A stretch of DNA of 64,000 nt from Mycolicibacterium sp. P9-64 (GTDB lineage: Bacteria; Actinomycetota; Actinomycetes; Mycobacteriales; Mycobacteriaceae). How positions within the stretch are numbered: the stretch's first letter is position 1; every line of letters begins with the position of its first letter. Below, piece after piece: positions 32,193 to 43,332 of this stretch. The translations under genes were made by a program, and so were the position numbers. Below the pieces are notes generated by a model. The model did not search any database. It had not been told where the DNA came from and saw only the letters and a program-made list of their open reading frames with translations. The stretch covers positions 372,001 through 436,000 of the forward strand of contig NZ_NPKO01000003.1 in the NCBI RefSeq assembly GCF_008329605.1. The letters are read 5' to 3'.

Positions 32193-33413
32193 GTGGCGGT
32201 GGTCGCAGCCGACCGACACACCGGCCAGACCCAACGCGGGGCCTACACCCTGCTTCTGGTGCTCAGCGGCGTCGCGCTCGGCGTCTCCGGGCTGCCCGCC
32301 CCGCTCTACGGCATGTACGAAGAGGTGTGGCACCTCTCCCCCTTGTCCACCACCGTCGTGTTTGCCGTCTACGCGGTAGCCGCGCTCGGCGCGGTGCTGG
32401 TGTCGGGTCGCATCTCCGACGTCGTCGGCCGCAAGCCGGTCCTGTTGGCCGCGCTGTTCGCGATGATCGTGGGCCTCGGTGTCTTCCTCATTGCCGACAA
32501 CATGGCCCTGCTGTTGGTGGCCCGCACCATCCACGGCGCGGCCGTCGGTTCCATCGTGGTGGCAGGCGCGGCGGCGCTGCTCGACCTTCGCCCCGATCAC
32601 GGCGCGCGGTCCGGGCAACTCAGCGGCGTCAGCTTCAACATCGGAATGACGGTGGCCATCCTCGGCTCGGCAGTGCTGGCCCAGTACGCCCCCCATCCCA
32701 TGCGCACGCCGTATGCGGTGGTCGCGGTCATCTGCGCCGTCGTCGGGATCGGCGTCGTCGCCCTGCGCGAACCGCACTCCGCGCGCACCCGCGGTCCCAT
32801 CCGGATCGCAAAACCCGCTGTGCCGCGCGACATTCGCGGAGACTTCTGGTTCGCCGCACTCGGTGCGATGGCGTCCTGGTCGGTGCTCGGCGTGCTGCTC
32901 TCGCTGTACCCGTCGCTGGCCGCCCAGCAGACCCACGTGCACAACCTCGTCTTCGGCGGCGCCGTGGCGGGCACGACGGCCTTCGCGGCAGCGCTGTGCC
33001 AGCTCTGCGCATCCCGGGTGCCCGCCCGTCGTGCCGCGATCGTCGGCGACGTCGGCATGGGTCTCGTGCTGCTCGCGATGATTCCGGTACTGGCCACGCA
33101 CAATTGGATGTTGGTGCTGGCGGCCGCCGCGCTGCTCGGTGCGACGTTCGGCCTCGGCTTCGGCGGTTCGCTTCGGCACCTGTCGGACGTCGTGCCCGCC
33201 GATCGGCGCGGCGAGACCATGTCGGCGTTCTACCTGCTCGCCTACGCGGCCATGGCAATCCCCACCATCGTGGCGGGCTGGGCTGCGACCAAGTGGCCGT
33301 TGAGTGCGGTCTTCCCGTGGTTCGCCGGTGGCGCAGCCGTCGCATGCATCGTTGCGGCGGTGGTCGGTGCGATCAGCACCAGGCGCCGTCAGGCAGCCGA
33401 CGTCACGCGGTAG
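32193..33413 (+). CDS. Major facilitator superfamily transporter
   Basis: This 406-residue membrane protein has about 12 predicted transmembrane helices. The conserved MFS loop 2-3 motif appears as [14 protein letters not shown], and the symmetrical loop in the second half as [18 protein letters not shown]. The size and motif fit a proton-coupled drug or metabolite exporter. The substrate is unknown. GTG 32193 follows GGAGGGGA with good spacing. It is divergent from and presumably repressed by the ArsR-type gene. Its 3' end overlaps the convergent rel gene by 25 bp. Confidence 0.87.
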   Translation: MAVVAADRHTGQTQRGAYTLLLVLSGVALGVSGLPAPLYGMYEEVWHLSPLSTTVVFAVYAVAALGAVLVSGRISDVVGRKPVLLAALFAMIVGLGVFLIADNMALLLVARTIHGAAVGSIVVAGAAALLDLRPDHGARSGQLSGVSFNIGMTVAILGSAVLAQYAPHPMRTPYAVVAVICAVVGIGVVALREPHSARTRGPIRIAKPAVPRDIRGDFWFAALGAMASWSVLGVLLSLYPSLAAQQTHVHNLVFGGAVAGTTAFAAALCQLCASRVPARRAAIVGDVGMGLVLLAMIPVLATHNWMLVLAAAALLGATFGLGFGGSLRHLSDVVPADRRGETMSAFYLLAYAAMAIPTIVAGWAATKWPLSAVFPWFAGGAAVACIVAAVVGAISTRRRQAADVTR

Positions 33414-35731
33414 ACGTCGTAGACACCCTCGACGTTGCGGACGACGTTGAGCACGTGACCGAGGTGTTTGGGGTCGCCCATCTCGAAGGTGAACCGGCTG
33501 ATCGCCACCCGATCATTGGACGTCGTCACCGAGGCCGACAGGATGTTGACCTTCTCGTCGGCCAGGACACGGGTGACGTCCGATAGCAGCCGATGCCTGT
33601 CGAGGGCTTCGACCTGGATCGCCACCAGGAACACCGACGACGGGGACGGCGCCCACTTGACCTCGATGATGCGCTCGGCCTGTTGTTGCAGCGACGTGGC
33701 ATTGGTGCAGTCGGTGCGATGCACGCTCACACCGCCACCGCGGGTGACGAAGCCCATGATGTTGTCACCCGGCACCGGGGTGCAGCACTTCGCGAGCTTG
33801 GTCAGCACGCCAGGCGCCCCCGGCACGGCGACGCCGACGTCCTCGTTGGTGCGCTGACGCACCGGCATGGTGGCAGGCGTCGACCGCTCGGCGATCTCGT
33901 TCTCGGCCTCGTCGTCGCCCCCGAGTTGGGCAAGCAAGCGCTGCACGACGTGGCGCGCCGAGACGTGCCCCTCGCCCACCGCGGTGTACATCGCGGATAC
34001 GTCGGCGTAGCGGAGCTCGCGGGCCAGCGCGCCCATCGATTCGCCGTTCATCAAGCGCTGCAAGGGAAGTCCGCTTCGGCGTACCTCACGGGCGATGGAG
34101 TCCTTGCCGGCCTCCAGCGCCTCCTCGCGCCGTTCCTTGGCGAACCACTGCCGGATCTTGGCCTTCGCACGCGGCGACACCACGAAGCTCTGCCAATCGC
34201 GTGACGGCCCGGCGTTGGGTGCCTTCGACGTGAATACCTCGACGCCTTCCCCGTTTTCGAGCTTGCGCTCCAGGGCCACCAGGCGACCGTTGACCCTGGC
34301 GCCGATGCAGCGGTGCCCGACCTCGGTGTGCACGGCGTAGGCGAAGTCGACCGGTGTCGATCCCGCGGGCAGCGTGACGACGTCACCCTTCGGGGTGAAC
34401 ACGAAGATCTCCTGCACCGCGAGGTCGTAGCGCAGCGACTCGAGGAACTCACCGGGGTCGGCGGCCTCCCGCTGCCAGTCGAGCAGCTGACGCATCCACG
34501 CCATGTCGTCGATCTCGGCGGCAGCGTGTCCGGTCGGAACTCCGTTGCGGCCCTTGACTTCCTTGTAGCGCCAGTGCGACGCAATGCCGTACTCGGCGGT
34601 GCGGTGCATGTCGCGGGTGCGAATCTGCACCTCGAGTGGCTTGCCCTCCGGCCCGACGACCGTGGTGTGCAGCGACTGGTACACCCCGTAGCGCGGCTGG
34701 GCGATGTAGTCCTTGAACCGGCCCGCCATGGGTTGCCACAGCGAGTGCACGACGCCGACGGCCGCGTAACAGTCGCGGATCTCCTCGCACAGGATCCGCA
34801 CGCCGACCAGGTCGTGGATGTCGTCGAAGTCGCGGCCCTTGACGATCATCTTCTGATAGATCGACCAGTAGTGCTTGGGCCTGCTCTCCACTTCGGCGTT
34901 GATCTTCGACGCCGAAAGGGTGGCGTTGATCTCGGCACGCACCTTGGCGAGGTAGGTGTCGCGCGACGGTGCCCGGTCGGCCACCAGGCGCACGATCTCC
35001 TCGTACTTCTTCGGGTGCAGGATCGCGAACGACAGATCCTCGAGCTCCCACTTGACGGTGGCCATGCCCAGCCGATGGGCAAGTGGGGCAATGACTTCCA
35101 GCGTCTCGCGGGCCTTGCGCGCCTGCTTTTCCGGCGGCAGGAAGCGCATCGTGCGCATGTTGTGCAGCCGGTCGGCGACCTTGATCACCAGCACGCGCGG
35201 ATCGCGGGCCATCGCGATGATCATCTTGCGGATGGTCTCGCCCTCCGCCGCATTGCCGAGCGTCACCTTGTCGAGCTTTGTGACACCGTCGACGAGATGG
35301 CCCACCTCGGTACCGAACTCCGCGGTCAGCGCCTCCAGCGTGTAGCCGGTGTCCTCGACGGTGTCGTGCAGCAGTGCGGCGATCAGCGTGGTGGTGTCCA
35401 TGCCGAGCTCGGCCAGGATGTTGGCCACCGCCAGCGGATGGGTGATGTAGGGGTCGCCGGACTTGCGCAACTGATCGGCGTGCCGCTGCTCGGCGACCTC
35501 GTAGGCGCGTTGCAGGATCGACAGATCGGCCTTCGGGTAGTTCTCGCGGTGCACCGCGACCAGCGGTTCCAGCACCGGGTTCATCGCACCGCGCTGCGCG
35601 GTCATGCGACGCGCAAGCCGAGCCCGTACCCGGCGTGACGCGCTGGTGGTGCTCTTCGATGCCCCTGGCGGAACGGCGTCGGGCGTGATGATCGGCATCG
35701 GCTGGGTCTGCGTCAGGCCATCATCAGCCAT
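33389..35731 (-). CDS. rel: Bifunctional (p)ppGpp synthetase/hydrolase Rel
   Basis: This 780-residue stringent-response enzyme has an HD hydrolase domain with HDTVEDT (about residue 110), a synthetase domain ([20 protein letters not shown]), a TGS domain ([20 protein letters not shown]), a zinc-finger or helical region containing [14 protein letters not shown], and a C-terminal ACT domain. It makes (p)ppGpp from GTP/GDP and ATP on starvation and degrades it otherwise. ATG 35731 gives the N-terminus [13 protein letters not shown], close to Rv2583c in length; the upstream frame to 35827 would run into the apt intergenic region. Retention of both the HD and synthetase motifs indicates full bifunctionality. 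Confidence 0.96.
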   Translation of the reverse strand: MADDGLTQTQPMPIITPDAVPPGASKSTTSASRRVRARLARRMTAQRGAMNPVLEPLVAVHRENYPKADLSILQRAYEVAEQRHADQLRKSGDPYITHPLAVANILAELGMDTTTLIAALLHDTVEDTGYTLEALTAEFGTEVGHLVDGVTKLDKVTLGNAAEGETIRKMIIAMARDPRVLVIKVADRLHNMRTMRFLPPEKQARKARETLEVIAPLAHRLGMATVKWELEDLSFAILHPKKYEEIVRLVADRAPSRDTYLAKVRAEINATLSASKINAEVESRPKHYWSIYQKMIVKGRDFDDIHDLVGVRILCEEIRDCYAAVGVVHSLWQPMAGRFKDYIAQPRYGVYQSLHTTVVGPEGKPLEVQIRTRDMHRTAEYGIASHWRYKEVKGRNGVPTGHAAAEIDDMAWMRQLLDWQREAADPGEFLESLRYDLAVQEIFVFTPKGDVVTLPAGSTPVDFAYAVHTEVGHRCIGARVNGRLVALERKLENGEGVEVFTSKAPNAGPSRDWQSFVVSPRAKAKIRQWFAKERREEALEAGKDSIAREVRRSGLPLQRLMNGESMGALARELRYADVSAMYTAVGEGHVSARHVVQRLLAQLGGDDEAENEIAERSTPATMPVRQRTNEDVGVAVPGAPGVLTKLAKCCTPVPGDNIMGFVTRGGGVSVHRTDCTNATSLQQQAERIIEVKWAPSPSSVFLVAIQVEALDRHRLLSDVTRVLADEKVNILSASVTTSNDRVAISRFTFEMGDPKHLGHVLNVVRNVEGVYDVYRVTSAA

Positions 35732-35774
35732 CACCACACCTCCTGCCTGGTCGATCCCTCTTCGAGGATATCCC

Positions 35775-36326
35775 TCACACCACGTAGAGACTGGTGACAG
35801 GCAGCCCTTCGAGATTCCCACGCCCATCGAGAGCGCTCAGTTCGAGCAGTACGGCGGCGCCGGTGACGACGGCGCCCGCCTTGCCGAGCAGGCGCACCGT
35901 CGCGGCCACCGTGCCTCCCGTGGCCAGCACGTCGTCGATGACCAGGATCCTGCGGCCAGCCAGATCGATGCCGTCGGCGGGCACCTCCAGCGTGGCGGTG
36001 CCATACTCCAGGCTGTAGGACTCGGAGTGCACCGGCGGCGGAAGCTTGCCACCCTTGCGGACGGCCAGCACGCCGATGCCGAGTTTCGTCGCGACGGCAG
36101 CGCCGAGCAGAAAGCCACGCGCGTCGATGCCCGCCACCAGGTCGGCGCCAGTCGCGAGGGCCGCCAGCGCACCGGTCACCGTCGCCAGGCCGTGCGCATC
36201 GGCCAGCAGCGGGGTGAGGTCCTTGAACTGGATGCCCGGCTCGGGGAAGTCCGCGACCTCACGGGTGAGCGACGCGATCACCGCCGCGACGTCGGTCTCG
36301 CCGGAGCCGGTCACTTCACCACCCAT
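35775..36326 (-). CDS. apt: Adenine phosphoribosyltransferase
   Basis: This 183-residue type I phosphoribosyltransferase salvages adenine to AMP with PRPP. The PRPP loop [13 protein letters not shown], the [15 protein letters not shown]-terminal motif and [15 protein letters not shown] are typical. The start is either ATG 36326 or GTG 36314, the latter overlapping the upstream lipoprotein's TGA as GTGA. Both imply translational coupling. The order lipoprotein-apt-rel follows Rv2585c-Rv2583c. Purine salvage beside rel is a conserved arrangement in actinobacteria. Confidence 0.93.
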   Translation of the reverse strand: MGGEVTGSGETDVAAVIASLTREVADFPEPGIQFKDLTPLLADAHGLATVTGALAALATGADLVAGIDARGFLLGAAVATKLGIGVLAVRKGGKLPPPVHSESYSLEYGTATLEVPADGIDLAGRRILVIDDVLATGGTVAATVRLLGKAGAVVTGAAVLLELSALDGRGNLEGLPVTSLYVV

Positions 36327-37954
36327 CGATCCATGTTCCAGCCTGCGCCCCAGCGCGTCGGGTTACTGCTCACGGCGTACATCTTGGTCGATGTCACCAG
36401 GGTTCGCTGCTGGCGGTACAACGGAAGCGTCGGCATGTCGTTCCACAGCACGGGGCTGCTCTCGCCAAGCAACCGCGCCAGCTCCTTGGGGTCCGACGTG
36501 ACGGCCAGCGCGTTGATCACACCGTCCACCTGCTCGTTGGAGTAGCCCGACAGGTTGTTGCCATTGCCGCTGTGCAGATCGTGGGCGTCCATTGAGGACG
36601 ATCCCGTGGAACCGCTGCCAGCCGCGCCGCCCGTGCTGGCCACCAGAACGTCGATCTTGTTGTCCCGCAAGGCCTGTGGTCCGACGGTGTCGCCTGCGGC
36701 ATCCTGCACCGTGATTCCGGCGGCGGCGCAGGATTTGGCGATGGTCCCCACCGTGGCGGCCAGACGTGCATTGGGGCTCTGGTATCCGATGCGCACGGTC
36801 AGCGGCTGGCCGTTGATCGCGGCCCGCGCCGCGTCGGGGTTGGCCACGTTGAACTGGTCGGCCTCCGGCGGGCTCTCGGCGGTGGTGATCGAATCCTCCG
36901 CCGCGGGGTTGAGCCTGCTGTTGGCGATCGGCACCTCCGCGTTGCGAGCGATGACGTCGCGCGGCGTGCAGAGCGCTACGGCGCGGCGGGCCGCCGGATC
37001 GGCGAGCGGTCCCTCGGGCGCGAAGATGAGCTGCTCGATGCCCGCCGACGCAGTATCGGTGCGCACGTAGTCGTCGGGCAGGTTGAGCGTGCCCGTCGAG
37101 CCGGTGGAGACGTCGACGACATCGTAGGAGCCCGCGTTGATGCGATCCTGGATGTCGGCGCCGCGCGGCCAGACCACGACCTTGGCGGTGACGGGCTTGG
37201 CGCCCCACCACTTGTCGTTCGCGACGAGCACGACGGCACCCGTGTCCGTCACCGAGTCCAGCTTGTAGGGGCCCGAGGACGGGAACTTCTTGAGATCGAG
37301 GTCCGGCTTGAGATCCCAGGTGGTGTTCCACAGCGCGGCAATGCGGGCGATGGTCGGGGCGTCGCCGGTCTGCAGCGCGGTGGTGGTGTCCACGCCGAGT
37401 TCGTCGGAGATGACGTGCGACGGCATCATCGTCGTGGCCGCGAACAGTTGACCGAAGTCGACGAAGGCGCGGTCCTGGGCGAACGTCACCCTCGCCTTCT
37501 TCTGCCCGGATGCACAATCGACCGTTGCGACGTCGCGGTAACCCGCCTGGCTCGCCGCGTCGAAGCCGGGGAATCGACCCGACTGCGCTGCCCATGCCAG
37601 CACCATGTCGTCGCACGTGACCGGCTTGCCGTCCGAGTACACGGCGTTGTCGCTGATCTGGTAATCCAGCACCAACGGTGTGCGGCCCACGACGGCGACG
37701 GTGCCGAAGTCGCGGTCACCGACCACCTGGCCCTCTGGACCGTGGTAGTTGAAGCCGGTCAGCACCCGCGCGAACGCCTGCGGCCCTGCCGACGCCGCTC
37801 CCGCCACCGTGTTGGTGTTGTAGGTGAGCAAGGTCCCGTCGACGGCGTAGTTGACGTCGTCGGCCGAACTCCCCGAACACGCCGACAAGACGAGCGTGCA
37901 GATCAGGGTCAGCGTGGCCACGAGGAGCGGCCCTCGCCGGGACCGGGCAGTCAT
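36311..37954 (-). CDS. ABC transporter family 5 substrate-binding lipoprotein (Rv2585c-like)
   Basis: This 547-residue lipoprotein has a signal peptide ending in lipobox [10 protein letters not shown], with lipid attachment to Cys near residue 26. A periplasmic-binding-protein fold of the peptide/nickel type (DppA/OppA) follows, with [17 protein letters not shown] as the recognisable SBP_bac_5 region. No ABC permease or ATPase genes adjoin it, so it may work with distant components or have another surface role. ATG 37954 begins a proper signal peptide; the longer frame was rejected. It is adjacent to secF (5 bp) and overlaps apt. Confidence 0.88.
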   Translation of the reverse strand: MTARSRRGPLLVATLTLICTLVLSACSGSSADDVNYAVDGTLLTYNTNTVAGAASAGPQAFARVLTGFNYHGPEGQVVGDRDFGTVAVVGRTPLVLDYQISDNAVYSDGKPVTCDDMVLAWAAQSGRFPGFDAASQAGYRDVATVDCASGQKKARVTFAQDRAFVDFGQLFAATTMMPSHVISDELGVDTTTALQTGDAPTIARIAALWNTTWDLKPDLDLKKFPSSGPYKLDSVTDTGAVVLVANDKWWGAKPVTAKVVVWPRGADIQDRINAGSYDVVDVSTGSTGTLNLPDDYVRTDTASAGIEQLIFAPEGPLADPAARRAVALCTPRDVIARNAEVPIANSRLNPAAEDSITTAESPPEADQFNVANPDAARAAINGQPLTVRIGYQSPNARLAATVGTIAKSCAAAGITVQDAAGDTVGPQALRDNKIDVLVASTGGAAGSGSTGSSSMDAHDLHSGNGNNLSGYSNEQVDGVINALAVTSDPKELARLLGESSPVLWNDMPTLPLYRQQRTLVTSTKMYAVSSNPTRWGAGWNMDRWVVK

Positions 37955-37958
37955 GGGG

Positions 37959-39269
37959 CTACCGCCTGGGACTGCGCTTACCCGACGGCCTCCCCGAGGG
38001 ACGGACCGGCTTCGCCCCGGGTGCGGGCTTGTCGGGCGCGGCCTCTGCGGTGGCCACGGACGCCCCAACGGTCTCGGGTTCGACGGCGTCGCTGGCGCCG
38101 ACCTCGCCACCGGTCTTGGCGGCGGCGTTGCGGCGACGGTTCTCGACGCGACGGGTGTGTGCGCGCACCAACTCGGTCCGCTCGCGCAGCGACACCAACA
38201 GCGGCGTCGCGAAGAAGATCGACGAGTAGGTGCCGACGACGACGCCGACCAGCTGCACCAGCGCGAGGTCCTTGAGGGTGCCGACGCCGAGCATCCACAC
38301 CGCGACCACGATCAGCGAGATGATGGGCAACACCGAGATGAGGCTGGTGTTGATCGACCGCATGAAGGTCTGGTTGATCGCGAGGTTCGCCTGTTCCGCG
38401 AACGTCCTTCTGGTGGTGTGCTCGAAGCCGTGGACGTTCTCCTCGACCTTGTCGAACACGATGACGGTGTCGTAGAGCGAGAAGCCGAGGATGGTCAACA
38501 GACCGATCACCGTGGCAGGAGTGACTTCGAAACCGACGATCGAGTACACACCCGCAGTGACGAGCAGGTCGAACACCAGCGCGGCGAGCGCGGAGAGCGC
38601 CATGTACAGCTCGTAGCGCACCGCGATGTAGACCGAGACGAGCACCAAGAACACCACCAGCGCGATGAGCGCCTTCTTGGTGATCTGGCCACCCCACGTC
38701 TCCGAGACGGCGGAGTCGCTGATCACCTGCTTGCTCGGCTTGCCGTCCTCGCCCTTGGGCTGGAACTTGTCGAACAGCGCGTCGCGCAGCTTCTCGGTGT
38801 CGGCGTTGGACAGCGTCTCGGCACGGATCTGGAACGTTGCCGTCGCCCCGTTGCCCACGACCACGACCGACTCGGGCGCCTTGCCAAGTGTCTGCGAGAA
38901 CACGTCCTCGACCTGCTGGGTCGTCGCGTCACCACGGGGGAACGACACCTTCGTGCCGCCCTCGAAGTCGATGCCGAACGTGAAGCCGCGAATCAGGATG
39001 CTGGCGAGCACGATCAGCACGATCAAGCCGCTGATCCCGAACCACAGCTTGCGCTTGCCGACGACGTCGAATGCGCCGGTGCCCGTGTAGAGCCTGACGA
39101 AGAATCCGTGATGCGGTGCCCCGGAGGCCGGCGCGGTCAGTTCGACACCGGTGGAGGACACGTCGTCCGCGGCGTCGTCACCCTCGACGGCGTCTTGAAC
39201 GTCTACTGCGTCCTCGACGTCCACCGCGTCCTGCACGCCGCCCTCGATGTCCTTCCCATGCTTGGCCAT
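37959..39269 (-). CDS. secF: Protein-export membrane protein SecF
   Basis: This 436-residue SecDF-complex subunit has six predicted helices, the RND-like core with GIDFEGGTKVSF after the first helix, and transmembrane 4-6 motifs (LTILGFSLYDTVIVFDKVEE, TFMRSINTSLISVLP). It uses the proton-motive force to pull translocating proteins through SecYEG. The cytoplasmic N-terminus carries an unusual degenerate acidic repeat DAVDVEDAVDVQDAVEGDDA, and the C-terminus is basic and Pro-rich. ATG 39269 follows GGGAGGTAG. It starts 4 bp after the secD stop, giving the operon yajC-secD-secF. Confidence 0.95.
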   Translation of the reverse strand: MAKHGKDIEGGVQDAVDVEDAVDVQDAVEGDDAADDVSSTGVELTAPASGAPHHGFFVRLYTGTGAFDVVGKRKLWFGISGLIVLIVLASILIRGFTFGIDFEGGTKVSFPRGDATTQQVEDVFSQTLGKAPESVVVVGNGATATFQIRAETLSNADTEKLRDALFDKFQPKGEDGKPSKQVISDSAVSETWGGQITKKALIALVVFLVLVSVYIAVRYELYMALSALAALVFDLLVTAGVYSIVGFEVTPATVIGLLTILGFSLYDTVIVFDKVEENVHGFEHTTRRTFAEQANLAINQTFMRSINTSLISVLPIISLIVVAVWMLGVGTLKDLALVQLVGVVVGTYSSIFFATPLLVSLRERTELVRAHTRRVENRRRNAAAKTGGEVGASDAVEPETVGASVATAEAAPDKPAPGAKPVRPSGRPSGKRSPRR

Positions 39270-39273
39270 GTCG

Positions 39274-41139
39274 CTACCTCCCTCCCGAAACCGTTGCCGC
39301 CGCGCGGCGTTCCCGCGCAATCTGTTGCACCGCACCAAGCCCGTTGAACGCGGGCTTGGACAGCGTCGCCGACTTCGATGACAGGTAGACCAGCGGCCAC
39401 GTCACCAGGAACACCACCACGACGTCGAGGATGGTGGTCAGGCCGAGTGTGAACGCGAAGCCCTTGACCTGTCCAACGGCCAGGAAGTAGAGCACCGCGG
39501 CAGCGAGGAAGCTGACCGCGTTGCCCGACAGGATGGTCTTGCGGGCGCGCGCCCAGCCGCGTGGCACCGCCGAGCGGAACGACCGCCCTTCGCGGATCTC
39601 GTCCTTGATGCGTTCGAAGAACACCACGAACGAGTCGGCAGTGGTGCCGATACCGATGATCAGACCGGCAATGCCTGCCAGGTCCAGCGTGTAGTTGATG
39701 TATCTGCCGAGCAGCACCAGGATCGCGAACACCATGGCACCGGAGGCCACCAGCGACAGGGCGGTCAGCAGGCCGAGCACCCGGTAATACAACAGTGAAT
39801 ACAGCAACACCAACGCCAGACCGATGGCACCTGCGATCAGGCCCGCCCGCAGCGACGTCAATCCCAGTGTCGCGGAGACGGTTTCGGCCTCCGACGACTC
39901 GAAGGACAACGGCAGCGAGCCGTACTTGAGCACGTTGGCAAGCTCGCGGGCCGAATCGGCGGTGAACTGACCGGTGATCTGAGTGCGGCCACCGGGGATC
40001 GCCTCGTTGATCACGGGGGCGCTGACCACCTGCGAGTCGAGGACGAACGCGGTCTGGGTGCCGACGTTGGCGGCCGTGAAGTCCGCCCAGACATTGGAGG
40101 CGTCGCTCTTGAACTCCACGTCGACGACGTACTCGCCGCGCTGCTGATCGAGCCCAGAGGTGGCGTTCTTGATGCCCTCACCGCTGATGATCGACTTGTC
40201 GAGCAGGTAGACCGTCTTGTGGTCCGTCGAGCACGTCACCAGAGGCAGGTTGGGGTCGTCGTTGCCTGCCAGCACGTCTTCCTCGCCGCAGCGCGTGGCC
40301 TCGAACTGCAGCGCCAGAACCTGGATCTGCTGATCGGTGCTCTGGCGAAGTGCCTTCTCGTCGGAGATGCGTTGCGCCAGGTCGGCCTTCGGGCCGTTGG
40401 GCTTGGGCGGTGGCGCCGGACTCTGCGGAGCAGGGGCGCCGGGCGCCGGCGCGCCGGGCGCCGGGGCCGGTTCTGGCGACGGCACCGGTGTCGGCTCAGG
40501 TGGCGCCTCGGGATAGGGGCGCGGCTGAGGTGCAGGCTCCGCGGGCGGCGCCGGGGGCGTCGCGGCACCCGGCGCGGGACGCGGTGGCTGTCCAGGGTTG
40601 GGCGCCGTGATCGGCGCCTCGGGCTCCGCAGGAGCGATCAGCGGCGGCATTCCGGGCGCGCCGCCTGGAATCCCCGGTGCGCCAGGCAATCCGGGCGCGC
40701 CAGGGGCTCCTGGCGCACCGCCGGGCGGGGCTTGGCCCTGCGGCGGCTGCGGGCCGGTGGCAGGCATCGCGTGAATCACGGGGCGGATGTAGAGCCGCGC
40801 GGTCTGGCCAAGGTTACGGGCCTCGTTGCCGTCGTTGCCGGGCACGGTGATGACCAGGTTCTGGCCATCGATGACGACCTCCGACCCGGAGACACCTAGC
40901 CCGTTGACGCGGGAACTGATGATCTCCTGGGCCTGAGCCAGGGCTTCGCGGGTGGGGGCCGAGCCGTCGGGGGTGCGTGCGGTCAGCGTGACGCGGGTCC
41001 CGCCCTGCAGGTCGATGCCAAGCTTGGGCTTGGCGTGCTTGTCGCCGGTGAGGAACACCAGCAGATAAGCACCGACCAGTAGAACAAGGAAGAGCGTCAG
41101 GTAACGGTACGGGTGCACCGGCGTAGAAGACGATGCCAC
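39274..41139 (-). CDS. secD: Protein-export membrane protein SecD with Pro/Gly-rich insert
   Basis: This 621-residue SecD has a first helix at residues 11-31, the [12 protein letters not shown] motif (41-52), the extracytoplasmic P1 domain, and C-terminal helices with the SecD core motifs [20 protein letters not shown] and [16 protein letters not shown]. Residues about 125-252 are a Pro/Ala/Gly-rich insertion in P1, including a collagen-like run of [16 protein letters not shown] and later [13 protein letters not shown]. Mycobacterial SecD proteins characteristically carry such an insert; here it is long. SecD works with SecF in proton-driven export. Confidence 0.95.
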   Translation of the reverse strand: MASSSTPVHPYRYLTLFLVLLVGAYLLVFLTGDKHAKPKLGIDLQGGTRVTLTARTPDGSAPTREALAQAQEIISSRVNGLGVSGSEVVIDGQNLVITVPGNDGNEARNLGQTARLYIRPVIHAMPATGPQPPQGQAPPGGAPGAPGAPGLPGAPGIPGGAPGMPPLIAPAEPEAPITAPNPGQPPRPAPGAATPPAPPAEPAPQPRPYPEAPPEPTPVPSPEPAPAPGAPAPGAPAPQSPAPPPKPNGPKADLAQRISDEKALRQSTDQQIQVLALQFEATRCGEEDVLAGNDDPNLPLVTCSTDHKTVYLLDKSIISGEGIKNATSGLDQQRGEYVVDVEFKSDASNVWADFTAANVGTQTAFVLDSQVVSAPVINEAIPGGRTQITGQFTADSARELANVLKYGSLPLSFESSEAETVSATLGLTSLRAGLIAGAIGLALVLLYSLLYYRVLGLLTALSLVASGAMVFAILVLLGRYINYTLDLAGIAGLIIGIGTTADSFVVFFERIKDEIREGRSFRSAVPRGWARARKTILSGNAVSFLAAAVLYFLAVGQVKGFAFTLGLTTILDVVVVFLVTWPLVYLSSKSATLSKPAFNGLGAVQQIARERRAAATVSGGR

Positions 41140-41222
41140 GTTGGTTGGATCTCCTCAGGTCTGTACGGCAGCACCGCAAAGGGTACGTGGTCGAACTGAT
41201 CCCCGTTTCCAGGGTTCAGTCG

Positions 41223-41594
41223 TCAGTCTTTGGTCTGCCGGTCCGATTCGATGACGGCACCGCTCTCGGTGATCTCCGACGGACTCGACGATGCCTCGTG
41301 CGCGTCGTCGATGTCGTCGTCATCATCGTCGACGTCGTCGGCGGTGATGCGGTCGCGGACGGCCAGCTTCATCCACGTGGTGATGACACCCGGCGCGATC
41401 TCCAAGTCGACGGTGTCGTCACCGATGCCGGTGATGGTGCCTTGCAGACCCGAGGTGGTGTGGATGCGATCCCCCACGGTCAGCGACTCGTGCAGGTCGA
41501 TGGTGGCCTGCATGGCCTTCTTCTGGCGGCGCGACGCGAAGAACATGAATGCGCCGAGAATGATGAGCAGGGGCAGGAAGACGACGAGGTCCAT
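41223..41594 (-). CDS. yajC: Preprotein translocase subunit YajC
   Basis: This 123-residue small membrane protein has one N-terminal helix (MDLVVFLPLLIILGAFMFFA), then the cytoplasmic YajC domain with VGDRIHTTSGLQGTI and the expected APGV...V strand pattern. The C-terminus is an acidic Asp-rich tail (DDVDDDDDDIDDAHE). YajC associates with SecDF. ATG 41594 starts the membrane helix; the long upstream frame to 41876 lies in the intergenic region. It is the first gene of the yajC-secD-secF transcription unit. Confidence 0.92.
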   Translation of the reverse strand: MDLVVFLPLLIILGAFMFFASRRQKKAMQATIDLHESLTVGDRIHTTSGLQGTITGIGDDTVDLEIAPGVITTWMKLAVRDRITADDVDDDDDDIDDAHEASSSPSEITESGAVIESDRQTKD

Positions 41595-41986
41595 CTCAGC
41601 AACTGTCTTTCGTGTCGGTCTTGCGGTTGTCAGCCCCCGGACGGACGGGTCACCGGGCGGCCTTGTGGTGATCCAGTGTGCCATCACGAGGGTCGGGAGC
41701 CGACCGCCCCCGTCTGCCGTCATGGCTGTTAGCGCCACTAATCGCTCGGCGTGGTCAGCATGGGGAACCCGTGGGTCACCCCACCCGCGAACCACCGAAA
41801 GCGCACCATTCACCCGCTCCGAGTGCGCTTTCCGTGCCCAACAGCCGCTTGAACCGACGCTTTCGGGCCGCATCACGGGATTCGCCGACTAGGCTCTGCA
41901 CAGACCCAGACGTCGCCTTGGTACCGCCATCGAAAGATCAAGCGCCGCCATTCGCCACAATCCAGCCACCCTCGCAGGAGTCAGAC
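41595..41986. other. Divergent intergenic region between yajC and gabT
   Basis: These 392 bases contain no supported gene. They must hold the promoters of the yajC-secDF unit (minus strand) and of gabT (plus strand). A -10-like TAGGCT lies at 41890-41895 on the plus strand, without a clear -35; nothing stronger was seen. No riboswitch-like or tRNA-like structure was recognised. Confidence 0.45.
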
Positions 41987-43327
41987 GTGAGCACCCTCGA
42001 ACAGAGCCGCTACCTGGCCACCCCCATCCCCGGCCCCAAGTCGGCGGCCCTGATCAAACGCAAGGCCGCGGCCGTATCCAACGGCATCGGCACCACCATG
42101 GCCGTCTATGCCGCACGCGCAGGCGGCGGCATCGTCGAGGACGTCGACGGCAACCGGTTCATCGACCTCGGCTCCGGCATCGCCGTGACCACCATCGGCA
42201 ACGCGTCTCCGCGCGTCGTCGATGCGGTCGCCGCGCAGGCCGCCGACTTCACCCACACCTGTTTCATGATCACGCCGTATGAGGAGTACGTCGCCGTCTG
42301 CGAACAGCTCAACCGGCTGACTCCGATCGAGGGCGACACGCGTTCGGCACTGTTCAACTCGGGATCCGAGGCCGTTGAGAACGCGATCAAGATCGCCAGG
42401 TCCTACACGCACAAGCAGGCGGTGGTGTCGTTCGACCACGCCTATCACGGCCGCACCAACCTGACGATGGCGCTGACCGCCAAGTCGATGCCCTACAAGC
42501 ACGGCTTCGGCCCGTTCGCACCGGAGATCTACCGCGCTCCCCTGTCCTATCCGTTCCGGGACGCGGAGTTCGGCAAGGAGTTGGCCACCGACGGCGAGAA
42601 GGCCGCCCTGCGGGCGATCAACGTGATCGACAAGCAGGTCGGTGCCGCGAACCTGGCGGCCGTCATCATCGAGCCGATTCAGGGTGAGGGTGGCTTCATC
42701 GTTCCCGCGGAGGGCTTCCTCCCCGCGCTGCTGGCGTGGTGTCGCAAGAACGACGTGGTGTTCATCGCCGACGAGGTGCAGACCGGGTTCGCCCGTACCG
42801 GCGCCATGTTCGCCTGTGAGCACGAGGGCATCAGTCCCGATCTGATCGTCACGGCCAAGGGCATCGCCGATGGTCTGCCGCTGTCCGCCGTCAGCGGCCG
42901 CGCCGAGATCATGGACGCACCACACGTCAGCGGCCTCGGCGGCACCTACGGCGGCAACCCCGTCGCGTGCGCGGCGGCACTGGCCACCATCGCCACCATC
43001 GAGGCCGACGGTCTGGTCGCGCGCGCAGCCGAGATCGAGACCTTGATGAAGAGCCGACTACACCAGATGCAGGCCGACGACGACCGGATCGGCGACGTCC
43101 GCGGGCGCGGCGCGATGATCGCCGTCGAGCTGGTGAAGTCCGGCACCACCGAGCCCGACGCCGATCTCACCAAGGCGCTGTTGGCGGGTGCCCACGCCGC
43201 GGGCGTGATCGTGTTGTCCTGCGGGACGTACGGAAACGTGCTGCGCTTCCTGCCGCCGCTGACGATCAGCGACGAGCTTCTCTCCGAAGGCCTCGACGTG
43301 CTCACCGACGTCCTCAAGGGCCTCTGA
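41987..43327 (+). CDS. gabT: 4-aminobutyrate aminotransferase
   Basis: This 446-residue class III PLP aminotransferase converts GABA plus 2-oxoglutarate to succinate semialdehyde plus glutamate. Visible motifs are FNSGSEAVENAIKIAR, DHAYHGRTNLT, the IEPIQGEGGF segment, DEVQTGFARTG, and the PLP-binding Lys in VTAKGIADGLPLSA. GTG 41987 follows GCAGGAG and matches the Rv2589 N-terminus; the longer frame from 41678 is non-coding in character. The next gene, an aldehyde dehydrogenase, starts 5 bp after its stop. Confidence 0.93.
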   Translation: MSTLEQSRYLATPIPGPKSAALIKRKAAAVSNGIGTTMAVYAARAGGGIVEDVDGNRFIDLGSGIAVTTIGNASPRVVDAVAAQAADFTHTCFMITPYEEYVAVCEQLNRLTPIEGDTRSALFNSGSEAVENAIKIARSYTHKQAVVSFDHAYHGRTNLTMALTAKSMPYKHGFGPFAPEIYRAPLSYPFRDAEFGKELATDGEKAALRAINVIDKQVGAANLAAVIIEPIQGEGGFIVPAEGFLPALLAWCRKNDVVFIADEVQTGFARTGAMFACEHEGISPDLIVTAKGIADGLPLSAVSGRAEIMDAPHVSGLGGTYGGNPVACAAALATIATIEADGLVARAAEIETLMKSRLHQMQADDDRIGDVRGRGAMIAVELVKSGTTEPDADLTKALLAGAHAAGVIVLSCGTYGNVLRFLPPLTISDELLSEGLDVLTDVLKGL

Positions 43328-43332
43328 CCGCC

